The notes beneath the pieces are model-generated. The model saw nothing but the letters and a program-made list of their open reading frames with translations, was not told where the DNA came from and searched no databases. Positions 7,953 through 18,384 of a stretch of DNA of 23,605 bases are shown here, piece by piece. The position numbers and the translations under genes are program-made. The stretch is from Phycisphaerae bacterium (lineage in GTDB: Bacteria > Planctomycetota > Phycisphaerae > Tepidisphaerales > Tepidisphaeraceae). Position 1 is the first letter of the stretch; every line of letters starts with the position of its first letter. The stretch is from assembly GCA_014380825.1 (NCBI GenBank), contig JACMJD010000291.1, positions 1 through 23,605 on the forward strand. Direction: 5' to 3'.

Positions 7953-9524
7953 ATGACGCGCAGAAAGTTCCTTGAACTCGTCGGACAAGCAGGCGGCGCT
8001 TCGGCTGTATACGGCGCGATGTCGGCGCTGGGGTTGATGGCACAACCGCCCACCACCGCGCGATCCGGTTATCGATTCGAGCTTCGCGGAAACGGAAACG
8101 GCCGGCGCGTGCTGATTCTTGGAGCTGGTCTTGCCGGACTTTGCGCGGCGTACGAGCTTCAGAAAATCGGCTACGACTGCCAGATCCTCGAAGCGCGAAC
8201 ACGCGCGGGCGGGCGCGCGCACACGATCCGTCGCGGAACGACCGAGATCGAATCGGATGGACGATCGCAAACTTGCACGTTCGATGAAGGCGAATACTTC
8301 AACTGCGGCGCGACTCGCATTCCGCAGCAGCACTGCACGCTCGATTACTGCCGCGAGCTGGGCGTCGCTGTGGAGCAGTGGGGCAATCTGAACGAGTCTG
8401 CGTTCTTGTATCGCGAGGACGGTGGAGCGCTAAGCCACAAGCGGGTCAGATTACACGAGGCGCGCGCGGACATGTATGGTTACGTCGCTGAGCTGCTCGC
8501 GAAGGCGATCGGTCAAAAGGATCTGGATCAGCGACTGTCGGCCGACGACAAGCAGCAGTTGCTGCATTATCTCGCGGTCGAAGGCGGGTTGTCGGCGGAC
8601 ATGCTGTATCACGGCAGCAATCGTCGCGGCTACTCAAGCTGGCCGGGCGCGTTCGATCGATTGGGCAAAGGGGATGAACCATTTCCGATCAGCGCGATCA
8701 TTCAGAGCGGCTTCGGCACGATGTTCTCGTTCAACTGGGGCATCGAGCAGCAATCGATCATGTTCCAGATAGTCGGCGGGACTGATCGCCTGCCGCGCGC
8801 ATTCGCGGATCGCGTGCGCGATTCGATCGAGCTTGGCGCGCGCGTCACGGAAATTCGTCAAACGCCCGGATCGGTTGAAGTCGCGTACATCGATCGGATC
8901 GGCCGAGCGCAGGAGGCGAGCGCGGAGTTCTGCATCTGCACGATCCCGCTGCCGGTGCTGAAATCGATCACCGCGGATTTCGTCGATCGCACGAAACGCG
9001 CGATTGCCGCGGTGGAGTATGAGTCAGCAGTGAAAGTAGGTCTGCAATTCAAGCGGCGGTTCTGGGAAGAGGACGATCGCATCTTCGCCGGCATCTCACG
9101 CACGGATCAGTGCATCAGCCAGATCATGTACCCATCGCACGGATTCCTCGGAAAGAAAGGCGTGCTGATCGGCTGCTACAACTTTTCCGAACAGTCCGAG
9201 GAGATGGGACGATTGAAGCCTGAAGCGCGGATCGAGCGTGCCCTGACCGAAGGCGGGAAGATTCATCCGCAGTATCGCGACGAATTTGAAAACGGATTCT
9301 CCGTCGCGTGGCAGAAGACACCGTTCAGCATGGGCGCGTACGCCAGCTATCGCATGGCGTCCCGGCGCGAACATTATCCGGTGCTGTGCGAACCAGATCG
9401 TCGAGTCTATCTCGCGGGCGAACACATGAGTTGGCTGACCGGTTGGATGGGCGGCGCGCTGGACAGCGCGCGGAGCACTGCGTCGCGCATTCATGAGCGG
9501 GCGGAACGTGAGAACCGAACCTAA
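7953..9524 (+). CDS. Tat-exported flavin-containing amine oxidase
   Basis: This 523-residue protein is chosen from the ATG at 7953 because a twin-arginine signal follows at once (TRRKFLELVG, then a weakly hydrophobic stretch to about residue 32). The FAD-binding dinucleotide fold is at about 52-90: VLILGAGLAGLCAAYELQ, then ILEAR and GGR. Near the C terminus RVYLAGEHMSWLTGWMGGALDSA is the second FAD contact typical of the monoamine/L-amino-acid oxidase family. It should oxidise an amine or amino acid in the periplasm with release of H2O2 and ammonia; the substrate is unknown. The reading frame stays open far upstream antisense to the ligase genes, but that part is not coding. It is divergent from the five-gene run. 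Confidence 0.9.
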   Translation: MTRRKFLELVGQAGGASAVYGAMSALGLMAQPPTTARSGYRFELRGNGNGRRVLILGAGLAGLCAAYELQKIGYDCQILEARTRAGGRAHTIRRGTTEIESDGRSQTCTFDEGEYFNCGATRIPQQHCTLDYCRELGVAVEQWGNLNESAFLYREDGGALSHKRVRLHEARADMYGYVAELLAKAIGQKDLDQRLSADDKQQLLHYLAVEGGLSADMLYHGSNRRGYSSWPGAFDRLGKGDEPFPISAIIQSGFGTMFSFNWGIEQQSIMFQIVGGTDRLPRAFADRVRDSIELGARVTEIRQTPGSVEVAYIDRIGRAQEASAEFCICTIPLPVLKSITADFVDRTKRAIAAVEYESAVKVGLQFKRRFWEEDDRIFAGISRTDQCISQIMYPSHGFLGKKGVLIGCYNFSEQSEEMGRLKPEARIERALTEGGKIHPQYRDEFENGFSVAWQKTPFSMGAYASYRMASRREHYPVLCEPDRRVYLAGEHMSWLTGWMGGALDSARSTASRIHERAERENRT

Positions 9525-9528
9525 TTAC

Positions 9529-9552
9529 TCCCTCTCCCAGAGTACTGGGCGA
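9529..9552. repeat. degenerate CTCCCTCTCCC-type repeat
   Basis: After the oxidase stop, CTCCCTCTCCCAGAGTACTGGGCGAGG forms a short imperfect hairpin (CCCAG/CTGGG around AGTA). It resembles the better preserved element near 17990 and is probably a decayed copy. The rest of the 82-base gap before the peptidase shows only a weak TAGGAC -10-like word. Confidence 0.4.
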
Positions 9553-9606
9553 GGCAACGCAAGCGCGCTGGCACGAGCATCCGCCGCGCGTTAGGACTAC
9601 CACACC

Positions 9607-12222
<2,616 letters not shown>

Positions 12223-12237
12223 GTCCTACAATTGGGT

Positions 12238-12927
12238 ATGAGACGCGCACCCATTATCCTTGCGGCGCTGTCGATTTTCTCTACCACCCTTCTCGCGGCG
12301 CCGCCGCCCGAAGTGCGACCACTGTCGGAGCCGCCGCCGTCGCCGCGGCCTTCGTGGATGAGCGGCGATCGCAACGCGCTCTCGCCCCCGCTGCGGTCTT
12401 CGCTTGATCAGGCGCCCAGTTATCGTCCGAGCATCTGGCAGCGCGTCGAGCGCGATCTGGATCGCAGCATGTGGCGTGTCATCGACACGCCGACGTACGA
12501 GCTGAACCGCCTGGAGCTGGAGCGGGCTGCCAATCGACCGAACGCCGATCCGCAGGCTAAGCGCGACTTGTTCGAGTACGAGCGCGATCGGCAGATTCAG
12601 CGGGATCAAATCCAGTATCGCCAGCAAGTCGCGGGCTCGCGCGAAGAGGAAATGCGACGACGCGCGTATCAGCTCTGGCTGAACGACGGTTTGCGAGGCG
12701 CGATCGGTGAACAGGCGACGCAGGATCGACTGACGTTAGAGACGGCTCGACAAAAGCGCGATGCCGACCTGACTGCTGCGACGAGTGCGCGCGATCAATC
12801 GATCACTTCCGCGCGCGACGCGGATGCTCGAGCTGTTATTCAGCGTGACTTCGAGTCGCGACGGCAGACAATCGAGCAGACGTATCAGAACGAACGGGCG
12901 CGGATTCTCGGAGTCGATCCGAAGTAA
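12238..12927 (+). CDS. secreted charged coiled-coil protein, function unknown
   Basis: The 229-residue protein, taken from the ATG at 12238, has a signal peptide (MRRAPIILAALSIFSTTLLA) and a proline-rich stretch (PPPEVRPLSEPPPSPRPS). The rest, from about residue 60, is highly charged and helical, rich in Arg, Glu, Gln and Asp (LERAANRPNADPQAKRDLFEY; ARDQSITSARDADARAV). An in-frame TTG lies two codons upstream. A TACAAT word ends five bases before the ATG and could give an almost leaderless message. No family is recognised; a periplasmic structural or adaptor role is only a guess. Confidence 0.8.
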   Translation: MRRAPIILAALSIFSTTLLAAPPPEVRPLSEPPPSPRPSWMSGDRNALSPPLRSSLDQAPSYRPSIWQRVERDLDRSMWRVIDTPTYELNRLELERAANRPNADPQAKRDLFEYERDRQIQRDQIQYRQQVAGSREEEMRRRAYQLWLNDGLRGAIGEQATQDRLTLETARQKRDADLTAATSARDQSITSARDADARAVIQRDFESRRQTIEQTYQNERARILGVDPK

Positions 12928-12935
12928 GCAACTTT

Positions 12936-13005
12936 GCCGCTTGCGGCGTCGCAGATCGAGCGATTCGCGATGCCGAGCCGTTGCATTTGCGACGCCGCAA
13001 GCGGC
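12936..13005. repeat. 18-bp perfect inverted repeat (GCCGCTTGCGGCGTCGCA)
   Basis: Arm one is GCCGCTTGCGGCGTCGCA at 12936-12953 and arm two its exact reverse complement at 12988-13005, with 34 bases between them. It follows the stop of the coiled-coil protein by 8 bases. The same 18-mer recurs inside the ParA tail (20922-20939), with matching flanking bases. Confidence 0.9.
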
Positions 13006-13025
13006 GCAGCATTGCGATCAGCGAG

Positions 13026-13211
13026 TTAAGCGATCTGCGTCTTCCGTCGTCGTGCGGGACGCGCTTTCGACCGAAGGCATCGGTCGCGGTTATCACTTTG
13101 CGACGACGCGGCGCCATTTGCAAGTCCATCAACGTGATTCGTTGATGCTTCCAACGCGTGCGCCAGTCGCTTGCGGGCGTGGTCGACGTACGCGAGTTTC
13201 CGACTGTTCAT
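13026..13211 (-). CDS. possible small basic protein divergent from thiE
   Basis: A 61-codon frame begins MNSRKLAYVDHARKRLAHAL, a plausible amphipathic helix, and ends in a basic tail (KARPARRRKTQIA). The overlapping minus frame also reads sensibly from near 13132 (MAPRRRKVITATDAFGRKR), so either a frameshift joins two halves or only one frame is real. No ribosome site or homologue is known to me. It fills most of the gap between the palindrome and the thiE promoter; otherwise this 319-base gap holds no gene. Confidence 0.3.
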   Translation of the reverse strand: MNSRKLAYVDHARKRLAHALEASTNHVDGLANGAASSQSDNRDRCLRSKARPARRRKTQIA

Positions 13212-13225
13212 GCTGGTCCTATAAT
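13197..13225 (+). promoter_or_regulatory. candidate thiE promoter
   Basis: A perfect TATAAT (13220-13225) lies 21 bases before the ATG, with TTTCCG (13197-13202, weak -35) at 17-base spacing. No TPP riboswitch (THI-box) sequence was seen in the short leader. Confidence 0.5.
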
Positions 13226-13246
13226 CGGCCCCTTCGCGTTGGCAGT

Positions 13247-14290
13247 ATGAATCCATCGACACTGAGAATCCTGGATGCGAACTTGAACCGCGCGCGCGAA
13301 GCGCTGCGCGTGGTCGAGGACCACGCGCGCTTCGTGCTGGAGAATCAGACGATGTGCGCGGCCCTGAAGCAGCTTCGACACGATCTGGTTGAAGCAACAT
13401 CAGGGTTCTCCTCCGATGCGATCCTGCATCGCGATACACCTGGAGACGTGGGGACGACAACCAAGACTTCTTCCGAACAATCGCGCGATGATGTCGCGCA
13501 CGTCGTAACCGCCGCGGGCAAACGCCTGGGTGAAGCACTGCGGACGATCGAAGAGTTTCTGAAGACGGAAGATTCATCGAGCGCCTGGAAGGTCGAATCC
13601 ATCCGCTACCGCTTCTACGACATCGAGCATCAGCTCGCGTTCACGCTCCGCCCCGCCGCTGGCGTTTTCGCGTCCGTTCGTCTTTACGTGCTGATCACCG
13701 AAGCACAGTGCAAACGACCGTGGATTGAAGCAGCGAGCGAAGCGATCGCAGGCGGCGCGGATTGTCTGCAACTCCGCGAGAAGTCACTGGAAAGCGGAGA
13801 GTTCCTGCGACGCGCTAGACAGTTCGTCGAGATCTGTCGAGCGAACAAGGTGATCAGCATCATCAACGACCGCCCCGACATCGCGCTGTTGAGCGGCGCC
13901 GACGGCGTGCACGTCGGTCAGGACGATCTTTCGGCGCGCGACGTGCGAAAACTGCTCGGCACGAGCAAGATCGTCGGCGTCAGCACCCACCGAATTGAGC
14001 AAGCGAGGAAAGCAATCCTTGACGGCGCCGACTACATCGGCGTCGGTCCGGTGTTTCGCAGCGCGACGAAGCCGCGAGAGATCCTTCCTGGCTTGGATTA
14101 CGCCCGTGAAGTCGCGAGCACGCTCGGCGATAAGATTCCCGCCGTTGCGATTGCGGGCATCACCGAAACAAATGTCGATGAAGTGTTAGCCACCGGCATT
14201 CGCGCGATCGCGGTGACGGCAGCGGTGGTCGGTTGTGAAGACGTGCGCGGCGCTACGAAACGACTCAAGGCAAAATTGAAGAAGAGTTAG
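13247..14290 (+). CDS. thiE: thiamine-phosphate synthase with N-terminal ThiD2 domain
   Basis: The 347-residue protein joins two domains. Residues about 1-130 are the ThiD2-type helical domain (LRILDANLNRAREALRVVEDHARF; SRDDVAHVVTAAGKRLGEALRTIEEFLK), the kind fused to ThiE in cyanobacteria and Planctomycetota and shown in some cases to phosphorylate HMP-phosphate. Residues about 145-347 are ThiE: CLQLREK (pyrophosphate-binding region), IINDRPDIALLSGADGVHVGQDDL, GVGPVFRSATKP and VAIAGITETN. It couples HMP pyrophosphate with the thiazole phosphate to give thiamine phosphate in the cytoplasm. The start at 13247 matches the family N terminus and lies after a TATAAT box. The frame open upstream to 12785 is not coding. 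Confidence 0.93.
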   Translation: MNPSTLRILDANLNRAREALRVVEDHARFVLENQTMCAALKQLRHDLVEATSGFSSDAILHRDTPGDVGTTTKTSSEQSRDDVAHVVTAAGKRLGEALRTIEEFLKTEDSSSAWKVESIRYRFYDIEHQLAFTLRPAAGVFASVRLYVLITEAQCKRPWIEAASEAIAGGADCLQLREKSLESGEFLRRARQFVEICRANKVISIINDRPDIALLSGADGVHVGQDDLSARDVRKLLGTSKIVGVSTHRIEQARKAILDGADYIGVGPVFRSATKPREILPGLDYAREVASTLGDKIPAVAIAGITETNVDEVLATGIRAIAVTAAVVGCEDVRGATKRLKAKLKKS

Positions 14291-14363
14291 CCACAGAGAC
14301 ACAGAGGGCACAGAGAAGAAGATGTCGAATCGCGTTTCTCTGTGATCTCTGTGCCCCTGTGGC
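14290..14363. repeat. CCACAGAG-type inverted repeat
   Basis: Arms at 14290-14315 and 14338-14363 pair at 22 of 26 positions and are made of tandem (G)CCACAGAG/ACACAGAG words facing CTCTGTG words. The left arm begins on the last base of the thiE stop codon and the right arm ends 19 bases before the murJ ATG, so it fills the gap and could act as a hairpin in the thiE 3' region. Confidence 0.88.
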
Positions 14364-14382
14364 CAAATGCATTTGGAAACGG

Positions 14383-16125
14383 ATGTCCGAAACCGTCGTT
14401 CCATCTTCCGACGAGCTCGCCGCACCGGCGGTGCTGCAACAGCGGTCCTTCGTCGCCCACGCGAAGCTGATCGGGTTCTTCACCCTGATCTCGCGCATTC
14501 TCGGCATGGCGCGCGAAAGCGTCTCCGCGCACTACTTCGGCACCGGCGTCGTCGCGGCCGCGTTCACCGTTGCGTTCGCGATTCCGAACTTGTTCCGCAA
14601 ACTCTTCGGCGAAGGCGCGCTCTCGGCCGCGTTCATTCCGTTGTACGCGCAGGCGATCAAAACTCACCACGAAGATGAAGCTCGACGCTTCGCCGCCGCC
14701 AGCGTCAATCTGCTTTGCATCATCCTGGTCGCGATCACGATCATCGGCGAGCTGATCATCTTCGGCCTGATGCTGCTCGACCCGGCCATGCGTCCAGATC
14801 GGATGCTCACGCTGAAGCTCACCGCGATCATGCTGCCGTACGTGCTGATGATCTGCGGCACGGCGTTCCTCAGCTCGATCCTCCAGGTCCACCGCCGCTT
14901 CGGCGCGCCCGCGGCCGCTCCGATTCTGCTGAACGCAGTACACATCGTCGTGATCGTGCTCGGCGCGAGGATCATCGGCCTTAGCGCGTACGAACAGAAT
15001 ACGCAGCTTGCGGAAGTCGCGCAAACGCGACTCGCATTCTGGCTCGCGTTCTTCGTGCTCGTCGCCGGTGTCGGACAGATCCTCCTGCTCTGGCCCTCCC
15101 TTCGTGGAGTGGGGTTTCGATTTGAATGGGTACGGAATTTCTGGACGCCGCAGGTTCGCAAGATGCTCATCATGTCCGTCCCGGTGGCGCTCGGCGCGGG
15201 CGTGTTGCAGATCTCCGTGCTGATGGACAAGGCCATTTCGCTCACGTTCGCGCAAGCGTTTGACAGTGCGGGAAACCTCGTCACACACTTCCACATCTTC
15301 GGCCAGGCGTTCCGGTATCCGATGGACGTCGGCGCTGCGGCGCGATTGAACCTCGCGCAATTCCTCTATCAATTCCCGCTCGGCGTGTTCGCGATCGCGC
15401 TGGCGACGGCGATCTTCCCGAGCCTTAGCGCCGACGCACTCGATCTCGACCGCGGCCGATTCAAGTCCGTCCTTCGACAAGGCATCGCCGCGACGATGTT
15501 TGAAGGTCTCGCCGCCAGCGCCGGACTCATTCTCGTCCGCTATCCGTGCATTCGTTTGCTCTTCGAGCACGGCAAAGTCACGCCCCACGACACCGAACTC
15601 ATCGCGCGTTCGCTGCTCTGGTACGCCACCGCGATCTGGGCGTTCAGCTTGCTTCAGATCGTGAATCGCGCGTATTACGCGCTGCACGACACAACCACGC
15701 CGCTGGTCATGGCGATCGTCAACATCGTGCTGAACCTCGTCGTCGAACTGCCGCTCGTCTGGATGCCCGCCTTCGGCGAAGCAGGCATGGCCGTCGGAAC
15801 GAGCGTGAGCTTCACCGTGCAGGCGATCGTCATGCTCTACATGCTCGACCGCCGCGTCGGTGGAATTGGACTTGGCCAGCTTGCGCGCCCCGTGGCGAAG
15901 ATGCTGATCGCGATGGCGCTGATGATCGGCGCGTGCCTGCTCGTTCGCTACGTGCCGGGATATCCGACGGAAAGTTCCCGCGGCGCGTCGGCGGGTCAGC
16001 TTGCGATTCAAGTGCTCGTCGGCGCGATCGTGTATTGCGGCGCGTGCAGCTTGATGGGAGTCGAAGTGCTCAATCAGATCATGCCGAAGCGACTTCGCCG
16101 CCGTGCCGCGACGGTCGCATCATAA
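14383..16125 (+). CDS. murJ: lipid II flippase MurJ
   Basis: The 580-residue polytopic membrane protein belongs to the MVF/MATE-like family. It opens after a short cytoplasmic leader (MSETVVPSSDELAAP) with GFFTLISRILGMARESVSAHYFGTG and FAIPNLFRKLFGEGALSAAFIPLYA, hallmark MurJ sequence including the conserved arginines of helices 1-2. About 14 hydrophobic segments follow, with RAYYALHDTTTPL in the C-terminal half. It flips lipid-linked peptidoglycan precursor across the inner membrane. The ATG at 14383 is preferred over an in-frame GTG at 14359 because the latter lies within the repeat arm. Its stop overlaps the convergent stop of the next gene by six bases. Confidence 0.95.
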   Translation: MSETVVPSSDELAAPAVLQQRSFVAHAKLIGFFTLISRILGMARESVSAHYFGTGVVAAAFTVAFAIPNLFRKLFGEGALSAAFIPLYAQAIKTHHEDEARRFAAASVNLLCIILVAITIIGELIIFGLMLLDPAMRPDRMLTLKLTAIMLPYVLMICGTAFLSSILQVHRRFGAPAAAPILLNAVHIVVIVLGARIIGLSAYEQNTQLAEVAQTRLAFWLAFFVLVAGVGQILLLWPSLRGVGFRFEWVRNFWTPQVRKMLIMSVPVALGAGVLQISVLMDKAISLTFAQAFDSAGNLVTHFHIFGQAFRYPMDVGAAARLNLAQFLYQFPLGVFAIALATAIFPSLSADALDLDRGRFKSVLRQGIAATMFEGLAASAGLILVRYPCIRLLFEHGKVTPHDTELIARSLLWYATAIWAFSLLQIVNRAYYALHDTTTPLVMAIVNIVLNLVVELPLVWMPAFGEAGMAVGTSVSFTVQAIVMLYMLDRRVGGIGLGQLARPVAKMLIAMALMIGACLLVRYVPGYPTESSRGASAGQLAIQVLVGAIVYCGACSLMGVEVLNQIMPKRLRRRAATVAS

Positions 16126-16389
16126 CACCCTGATGATCACCGCCAGCACCGCGGCCGCCGCTGCCATGCCGCCGAGAATCCAGGCGGTGATGATCAACGC
16201 CTGTTTCGGCACCTCGTTGATCGACTGCACGCGAATGGCCTTGTAGACGATCGACACGCCCAGGCACAGCGGGATCAGAAGCAGGATCCAATAGTCCCAC
16301 ACCGGCAGCGGCGTGATGAACGGGCGATACGTCGTCGATGTCGACGACGATTGCGCGAGCAGCGAGACGAACGCGAGCGTGCTGATCAT
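16120..16389 (-). CDS. small two-helix membrane protein, unknown function
   Basis: The 89-residue protein has an N-terminal hydrophobic stretch, probably a signal or anchor (MISTLAFVSLLAQ), then WDYWILLLIPLCLGVSIVYKAI and a C-terminal helix (ALIITAWILGGMAAAAAVLAV). Its ATG overlaps the stop of the upstream gene by four bases (ATGA), so the two are translationally coupled. It ends overlapping murJ convergently. No family is recognised. Confidence 0.85.
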   Translation of the reverse strand: MISTLAFVSLLAQSSSTSTTYRPFITPLPVWDYWILLLIPLCLGVSIVYKAIRVQSINEVPKQALIITAWILGGMAAAAAVLAVIIRVL

Positions 16390-16922
16390 CGTCCCTCCTG
16401 CGCGCGGGCGGCGCGGTGGGCGGCGTCGATCACCGCGAGCAAGTTCAGCAAGCCCGCGACGGCCGTGTACAGCGTGCCGATTTCATACAGTCGCGCGTGA
16501 CTGGTCGGCACACCGTTGCTTGCCGCCGAAAGTGATGCGCCCGATGCGATCAGGCAAATCGGGCCGGACAGAATCTGGCAGACGTACCACGGCTTGTTGA
16601 CCATTTCCGCGAAAAACCCGCGGCCGGTGAGCGACCACGGCGCGAGATCGTACTGCCGGTTGTTCGAGGTGCTTTCGATTCGCCGGCCGAACGCATCGAT
16701 CTTCACGCGCTGGCCCGCCTTGTCATATCCGGGCACGTCGACGACGCGAATGCCCGCCAGCAATATTCCGCCCAGGAACATGGCGATGATCGTCGCGCCG
16801 ACGATCACGCCGCGCGCGAAGTCGCCGATGAGGAAATATCCCGCCCCCGGAAGCAACCATCCCGCGATGGCCGCCAGCGCCGGCGACACGTTTCGCTTGC
16901 GTCGGGAAGAACTGTTGCTCAT
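16386..16922 (-). CDS. small polytopic membrane protein, planctomycete-type
   Basis: The 178-residue protein, taken from ATG 16922 (MSNSSSRRKRN), has helix segments such as AIAGWLLPGAGYFLIGDFARG, VGATIIAMFLGGILLAG, ICLIASGASLSAA and LYTAVAGLLNLLAVIDAAHR. The GWLLPGAGYFLIG opening recalls the small DUF6677-type membrane proteins seen in planctomycetes, though I cannot confirm that. The longer frame to 16979 reads out of the AATGACGAATGACCAA repeats and is rejected. It is coupled to the next gene by an ATGA overlap. A TACACT word about 12 bases upstream could give a short leader. Confidence 0.8.
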   Translation of the reverse strand: MSNSSSRRKRNVSPALAAIAGWLLPGAGYFLIGDFARGVIVGATIIAMFLGGILLAGIRVVDVPGYDKAGQRVKIDAFGRRIESTSNNRQYDLAPWSLTGRGFFAEMVNKPWYVCQILSGPICLIASGASLSAASNGVPTSHARLYEIGTLYTAVAGLLNLLAVIDAAHRAARAQEGR

Positions 16923-16945
16923 GAGCGGCGAGAGTGTAAGGGCGG

Positions 16946-17008
16946 AATGACGAATGACCAAACCACAATGACCAATCAATGTTCGAGCACGAAATGACGA
17001 ATGACCAA
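16946..17008. repeat. direct repeats AATGACGAATGACCAA
   Basis: The 16-base word occurs exactly at 16946-16961 and 16993-17008, with a related AATGACCAATCAATG between them. The repeats fill the 97-base gap between the pfkB-family stop (17020) and the membrane gene start. They are in direct orientation, unlike most other repeats in the window. Confidence 0.9.
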
Positions 17009-17019
17009 TAACAATTCCG

Positions 17020-17955
17020 TCATTTCATAGACGCCAGCGTTGCTTCGAGATTTCGCACTCCCGCCGATGCGCCCAATGCCGTGCAGCAATCGGCCCCGAC
17101 TCGATTTGCCAGGCGTCCGGATTCTTCGAGCTTCATCCCCTTTCGCAAGCCGCAAAGTAATCCTGCGAACCACGCGTCGCCGGCGCCGGTGGTGTCGATC
17201 ACCTTCAACTTGAACACTGGAACCACGTAGCCTTTCTGGCCGTCGTCGAGATAGCAACCTTCGGCGTCGAGCTTAATGCCGATGATCGCATTCTCGCGCA
17301 TGTGTTGTCGGAAACTCGCGACCATCCGTGCCGGCTTGGTCTCACCCGAGAGCGCCGTCGCTTCCGATCGGCTCGGCGCGAACAGATCGACATGCGGCAA
17401 GATCGTATCGAGCAGATTCCGATCCGCCGGCGGATACGACGTGTCCAGTGCGATCTTCGTTCCCGGCGAGCTCGAGCGAAACTCCGCCAGCAGCTCCGGC
17501 AAATCTTTCGTCAGGTTCGGCAGCAGTCCGAAGTATCCGATCTGCAACCACGCCGCGCGACGGAACAGATCGAACTGCGAGCGAAAGACTTTCGCGTCGA
17601 CGAGATCCGTCACGCCCGGCGTGTGGAAGAAACATCGCTCGCCGTTGCCCTGCACGGCCACGATCGTCGCGCTGGTTTGCGCTCGCGCGTCGCTGGTCAC
17701 GCCGTTTGCGTTCACGCCCGCTTCGCGCAGGCGTTCGACGATCGTCCGGCCGAGCGAGTCGTCGCCGACCAATCCGGCCGATGCGACGCTCATCCCGAAC
17801 TTCGCCATCGCGATCGCGACATTGCACGCATTGCCGCCGCTGGTCAGCGTGATCGAGTTGAGACGAGTGAGCCCGCCCGGCGCGAGCAATGTCGAGCATT
17901 CCATCGGCTGCGCAACCAGATCCGCCACCAACAACCCAAAGACCGCCGCGTCCAT
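17020..17955 (-). CDS. PfkB-family carbohydrate or nucleoside kinase
   Basis: The 311-residue protein is a ribokinase-fold kinase. It has SGGNACNVAIAMAKFG (N-terminal signature), VGDDSLGRTIVERLREAGVN, and the C-terminal signature DTTGAGDAWFAGLLCGL, whose GAGD holds the catalytic aspartate. It phosphorylates a sugar or nucleoside hydroxyl with ATP in the cytoplasm; the substrate cannot be read off. The length is normal. The ATG at 17955 has a TAGTAT-like word about eight bases upstream. It is separated from the two membrane genes by a repeat block, so co-transcription is uncertain. Confidence 0.92.
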   Translation of the reverse strand: MDAAVFGLLVADLVAQPMECSTLLAPGGLTRLNSITLTSGGNACNVAIAMAKFGMSVASAGLVGDDSLGRTIVERLREAGVNANGVTSDARAQTSATIVAVQGNGERCFFHTPGVTDLVDAKVFRSQFDLFRRAAWLQIGYFGLLPNLTKDLPELLAEFRSSSPGTKIALDTSYPPADRNLLDTILPHVDLFAPSRSEATALSGETKPARMVASFRQHMRENAIIGIKLDAEGCYLDDGQKGYVVPVFKLKVIDTTGAGDAWFAGLLCGLRKGMKLEESGRLANRVGADCCTALGASAGVRNLEATLASMK

Positions 17956-17987
17956 AGTGCGGATACTACCCGCATCTGCTTCCTACT

Positions 17988-18052
17988 CCCTCTCCCGGCA
18001 CGCCGGGAGTGGGCAGCCTGCGGTGCGCCGGTCGAACCGGGGTGAGGGCGAC
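17988..18052. repeat. CTCCCTCTCCCGGC-type palindromic element
   Basis: CTCCCGGC (17992-17999) and GCCGGGAG (18002-18009) form a perfect 8-bp hairpin with a two-base loop. A second small palindrome around CCGGTCGAACCGG follows, and GGGGTGAGGG near 18038-18047 can pair loosely with the opening CCCTCTCCC. It lies between the divergent kinase and antitoxin genes. Confidence 0.75.
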
Positions 18053-18093
18053 TTACACGCGAACGGCCATTGCGCTGCTGAACTGAAAATCGC

Positions 18094-18147
18094 GGAGCGA
18101 TCATCCTGCTAATTTAGGTCGATCGCTCCCGCCCCGTTCGCTAGAAT
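18094..18147 (+). promoter_or_regulatory. inverted repeat and -10 box upstream of the antitoxin (candidate operator)
   Basis: GGAGCGATC (18094-18102) and GATCGCTCC (18121-18129) form a perfect 9-bp inverted repeat with an 18-base spacer. It ends 12 bases before TAGAAT (18142-18147), which is six bases from the antitoxin ATG. Type II antitoxins usually repress their own operons through such repeats, so this is a plausible operator; binding is inferred. Confidence 0.5.
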
Positions 18148-18153
18148 AGCGGT

Positions 18154-18384
18154 ATGAGCACGGTCGAACTCAGGCGGGAAGCCAAGTCCATGATTGACGG
18201 CATGTCGGCGAAGGACCTGCAGCTTGTGAGACAGTTTCTTTCCTTCGTCGCGAGTCGTGACAGCAATTCCGCGACGCGCGAGCTGCTGGCAATCCCGGGC
18301 TTCGAGAAATCGTTCGTGCGAGGTGTGAAAGACATCAAGTCCAACCGCGTAAAACCGTGGCGACAGGTGCGGAAGGACGTTTAA
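18154..18384 (+). CDS. type II antitoxin, RelB/prevent-host-death-like size
   Basis: The 76-residue protein (MSTVELRREAKSMIDGMSAKDLQLVRQFL and so on) is a small helical, charged protein with a basic C-terminal tail (KSNRVKPWRQVRKDV). It directly precedes a RelE-like toxin frame in which the toxin frame overlaps the antitoxin stop. I could not assign it to a named antitoxin family; the call rests on size, order and the toxin. Its ATG follows a TAGAAT box by six bases, which suggests a leaderless message. Confidence 0.75.
   Translation: MSTVELRREAKSMIDGMSAKDLQLVRQFLSFVASRDSNSATRELLAIPGFEKSFVRGVKDIKSNRVKPWRQVRKDV

Noticed and set aside
13226..13246. TPP riboswitch before thiE
   Set aside because: The leader after the TATAAT box is too short and no THI-box sequence was found in the gap.
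14287..16011. 574-codon minus-strand frame
   Set aside because: It is the shadow of murJ with an Asp/Arg/His-rich composition typical of an antisense reading.
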